Below, piece after piece: positions 5,248 through 7,529 of a stretch of DNA of 7,529 nucleotides. The notes beneath the pieces were generated by a model that made no database searches, was not told the origin of the DNA, and saw only the letters and a program-made list of their open reading frames with translations. The DNA is taken from positions 1-7,529 of the forward strand of contig JAFVYT010000060.1 of the NCBI GenBank assembly GCA_017508505.1. Direction: 5' to 3'. The DNA is from Clostridia bacterium. GTDB lineage: Bacteria > Bacillota_A > Clostridia > Oscillospirales > SIG627. Every line of letters begins with the position of its first letter. The stretch's first letter is position 1. Position numbers and translations under genes: made by a program.

Positions 5248-6450
5248 ATGACGCTAGCGGAAATCGCAAAGGCCATCGACGTGGTAAAATACGAAACCAT
5301 TCCCGAGGATATGTACGAATACTATCCCGTTCCCGAGAACCGTAAGGGAGAGCTTTGCAGTCTTGAGATGATCGAGCGGCTGCAGGAGCGCTTTGGCCTC
5401 TTCAAGGACTATTACGAGGCCGTGAAGAAGTGCTGGCTTGCGCTGGAAAAGGACGAGCTGAGAAAAACCTATGCGGACGTGGCGAGCCTTTATATGATCG
5501 ACAAGGAATATAAAAAGGTCACCAAGATCCCCGTTCCTCAGCCCACTCCCGAAAATGCCAACGACGCCGCTGACCTGATCCAGCTGTTCATTCACCTTCC
5601 CTCCGTGGAGCGTGCGTACGAGCTGTATCGCAAGCGCGGCTTCAGTGAGGAGGACAGCCTGGAGTACATCGGCTCCTACTACGGCAATATGCGTCACACC
5701 TCCGAAAACATTCTGGGCAGACCGACCCTGATCCAGATCTATTTCCGTTGGCTCTGCCTTTACTCCAAGGCGCTCATCTTCTCCTACGGCGGCCTGAACT
5801 ACAACCTACAGAGCTTCGGCCGCGCGGTCGTTTTGAAAAACAAGAAAACCGGCGCTCTCCTGCCCCTGGCCTCCAACGGACTGACCCTTCACGCCTCCGG
5901 CCTGGTGCTGGGCTCCTTCGGCGCAAAGGACGAGGAGGGTGCCATCGAAGCAAGCTTTGAGGAGACCGAGGACGCCTTCATCGGCTACCCCTCCGAGGAA
6001 AGCCGCTTTGCCACCGAGAAGGCCTTTTTCTCCAAGGAGGAGTGGGAGATCCTCGTAAAACCCGGGGACGATGCCGTGGGGGTTCACATCCCCGCCAAGA
6101 CCGACCCGAGCCCCGAGGCCGTGAAAAAGTCTCTTGAGGGCGCGGCAGAGATCGCCAAGAACCGCTTTCCGGAGCAAAGCCCTAAGGTCTTTGTTTGCTC
6201 CTCCTGGCTTTTGAGCACGGATCTGGAGCCGATCCTGAAGCCCACCTCCAACATCCTTGCCTTCGGAAAGCGCTACGCGCGCTATCCCATCAAAGCAGGA
6301 GGAAAGGGTGTATTCAACTTCGTCTTTCCCCAGAGCTTCCGCGGAACCTACGATCAGCTCCCCGAGGACACCAGCCTGATGCGCTCCCTGAAGGCCATTT
6401 ACGTGGCGGGAGATGCGATTCTGGAGTATGCCGGAGTCATTGAGATCTAA
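5248..6450 (+). CDS. GNAT-like two-domain acyltransferase family protein, paralogue 2
   Basis: A 400-residue protein; AAGGAGG (5234-5240), 7 nt before ATG 5248, is a near-ideal ribosome binding site. It aligns with paralogue 1 along its whole length almost without gaps. Shared blocks are KGELCSLEMIERLQERF (33-49), RHTSENILGRPT (139-150), FEETEDAFIGYP (237-248), GVHIP (278-282, His280), CSSWLLS (317-323), PTSNILAFG (332-340), FVFPQSFRG (358-366) and LPEDTSL (371-377). In the last 89 residues 59 are identical to paralogue 1 by hand count. The differences are spread out, which indicates an old duplication with both copies kept functional. In the central region NYNLQSFGRAVVL replaces paralogue 1's NFEVHRFSLAYII, a place where specificity could differ. 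The substrate is unknown. It sits between its own promoter and terminator. Confidence 0.75.
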   Translation: MTLAEIAKAIDVVKYETIPEDMYEYYPVPENRKGELCSLEMIERLQERFGLFKDYYEAVKKCWLALEKDELRKTYADVASLYMIDKEYKKVTKIPVPQPTPENANDAADLIQLFIHLPSVERAYELYRKRGFSEEDSLEYIGSYYGNMRHTSENILGRPTLIQIYFRWLCLYSKALIFSYGGLNYNLQSFGRAVVLKNKKTGALLPLASNGLTLHASGLVLGSFGAKDEEGAIEASFEETEDAFIGYPSEESRFATEKAFFSKEEWEILVKPGDDAVGVHIPAKTDPSPEAVKKSLEGAAEIAKNRFPEQSPKVFVCSSWLLSTDLEPILKPTSNILAFGKRYARYPIKAGGKGVFNFVFPQSFRGTYDQLPEDTSLMRSLKAIYVAGDAILEYAGVIEI

Positions 6451-6455
6451 AATGC

Positions 6456-6483
6456 AATGCCGCCCGAATTCGGGCGGCATTTT
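6456..6483 (+). terminator. Terminator of acyltransferase paralogue 2
   Basis: AATGCCGCCCG (6456-6466) pairs perfectly with CGGGCGGCATT (6471-6481) around the loop AATT, followed by more T and a T-rich stretch (TTTTCCTTATTTT). It lies 5 nt after the stop codon. Confidence 0.88.
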
Positions 6484-6496
6484 CCTTATTTTGGCC

Positions 6497-6525
6497 TTGT
6501 AAAAGGAAATTTTATGTGCTAAAAT
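6497..6525 (+). promoter_or_regulatory. Promoter of acyltransferase paralogue 3
   Basis: -35 TTGTAA (6497-6502), a 17-bp spacer and -10 TAAAAT (6520-6525) with a TGC extension. The layout matches the promoters of the other two copies. The leader to ATG 6559 is about 25 nt. Confidence 0.7.
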
Positions 6526-6558
6526 GAACAAAACAACCCAAGGAAAGGAAAGAAGCCT

Positions 6559-7529
6559 ATGTCCATTCAAAAGCTAGCCGAGGCACTCGGGATCAAAAAA
6601 GCCTATCCCGAAGCCCTGAACCTTTATTATCCCATCCCCGAGGAACGGAGAAGAGAGCTTTGCAGCCGCGAAATGATCGTGGAGCTGCAGGAAAAGCTCG
6701 GAGTCTTCGGCCCTTATTACGACCTGGTTCTGGAGGGCTTTGAGGAGGTCAAGAAGGATCCGATGAAGCGGGATTGGATTGACGCAGTCGCCCTTTGCAT
6801 CAAGGACGGTGACGTAAAAAACGCCCGCAAGATGACCTATCCCCCCACCGACGGCACCCTCGGAGGAGATATGCTTCCCCTTTACGCGGTGCTTCCCTCG
6901 GTATCGGACGGATATGCCGAATATCTGCGGCGCGGCTTTCCTGAGGAGCACGCCAAGGAGACCATGGACGGCATCCGCGAGAACATCCGTGTAGTGGAGG
7001 AGCACGTTCTGGGACGCCCCGGCTCCACAGACACCTATGCCAACTGGCTGGGTCTTTACATCAAGACCCGCATCTTCTATCACCGCGGGCTCAACTACGA
7101 GATCCACACGGCACCCTCCTATAACCCTTACATTTTGAGAAACAAAAAAAGCGGAGAGATCGTACCCGTATTCGGGAAGGAGTTTCCGGTGCACAAGAGC
7201 GGACGCCCCTTGGGCAGCAGCGGTGCTACGGAGGAGGAGGGCTCCTTTATCGCAAGCTTTGAGGAGACCGAGGACGCCTACATCGGCCATCCCGCCGACG
7301 CGGATTTTATCGCAAGAGAAAAAAGCGTTTATCCGAAGGCGGATTGGGAGATCGCACACGCCCCCGGAGATCACGACATCAGCGTACACATTCCCCGAAA
7401 GACGGACTTTTCTCCCGAGACGGTAAAGAAATCCATGGAGGAGGCCCTGGAACTGGTGAACCGCTGCTACCCCGAGTGGAAGCCCAAGGCGATCTTCTGC
7501 TCCTCCTGGCTCCTCTCTCCCGTTTTGAA
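6559..7529 (+). CDS. GNAT-like two-domain acyltransferase family protein, paralogue 3, 3' end outside the window
   Basis: The first 323 residues are present. ATG 6559 follows the purine-rich AGGAAAGGAA (6541-6550). It is the most diverged of the three copies but keeps the same order of blocks: RRELCSREMI (31-40), HVLGRPGS (149-156), RNKKSGEIVPV (194-204), HKSGRPLGSSGAT (212-224), FEETEDAYIGHP (234-245), VHIPRKTDFSPE (276-287, His277) and CSSWLLSP (314-321). The N-terminal helical region differs most, and the IxKIPVP segment seen in copies 1 and 2 is RKMTYPP here. By analogy about 75 residues, including the SNI and LPEDTSL motifs, remain beyond the window. Acyltransferase activity is inferred from the family; the substrate is unknown. 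Confidence 0.72.
   Translation, partial: MSIQKLAEALGIKKAYPEALNLYYPIPEERRRELCSREMIVELQEKLGVFGPYYDLVLEGFEEVKKDPMKRDWIDAVALCIKDGDVKNARKMTYPPTDGTLGGDMLPLYAVLPSVSDGYAEYLRRGFPEEHAKETMDGIRENIRVVEEHVLGRPGSTDTYANWLGLYIKTRIFYHRGLNYEIHTAPSYNPYILRNKKSGEIVPVFGKEFPVHKSGRPLGSSGATEEEGSFIASFEETEDAYIGHPADADFIAREKSVYPKADWEIAHAPGDHDISVHIPRKTDFSPETVKKSMEEALELVNRCYPEWKPKAIFCSSWLLSPVL

Overview
The sequence suggests a mid-to-high GC member of the Clostridia (Firmicutes), probably an uncultured gut lineage of the Oscillospirales/Christensenellales kind. The reasons are strong purine-rich Shine-Dalgarno sites, a tRNA gene with encoded CCA, compact hairpin plus T-run terminators, extended -10 promoters, and a tandem family of two-domain GNAT-like acyltransferases that I associate with Clostridia. 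The placement is an inference from style and gene content, not from a search.

Layout. (1) 1-416: the 3' end of a SpoU/TrmH-type 2'-O-methyltransferase gene, most likely rlmB. (2) 435-3026: only 18 bp later and probably in the same operon, an 863-residue membrane protein. It has a roughly 315-residue, highly charged, low-complexity N-terminus followed by a body that follows the eight-helix plan of a P1B-type (heavy-metal) ATPase. The DKTGT, HP, TGD and GDGxND signatures are all broken and the actuator domain is much reduced, so it looks like a pseudo-P-type ATPase. (3) 3059-3135: tRNA-Arg(CCG), with a hairpin just before it and a good terminator just after it. (4) 3174-3294: a short non-coding array of small hairpins, each introduced by GATGC, enclosed by longer inverted repeats. 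(5) 3369-3731: a small, AT-rich, probably acquired VOC (glyoxalase/bleomycin-resistance fold) gene with its own promoter and terminator. (6) 3943-7529: three tandem paralogues of an acyltransferase-like protein of about 400 residues, the third cut by the window end. Each has a private promoter, a purine-rich ribosome binding site and, for the two complete copies, a private terminator.

How the parts work together. The left half is housekeeping: rRNA methylation, a tRNA, and an envelope protein that may have turned from ion pump to scaffold or sensor. The right half is an expanded acyltransferase family arranged as separate transcription units rather than one operon, which would allow each copy to be expressed independently and possibly to act on a different substrate. 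The two things most worth following are the catalytically dead P-type ATPase-like protein and the tandem acyltransferase array.
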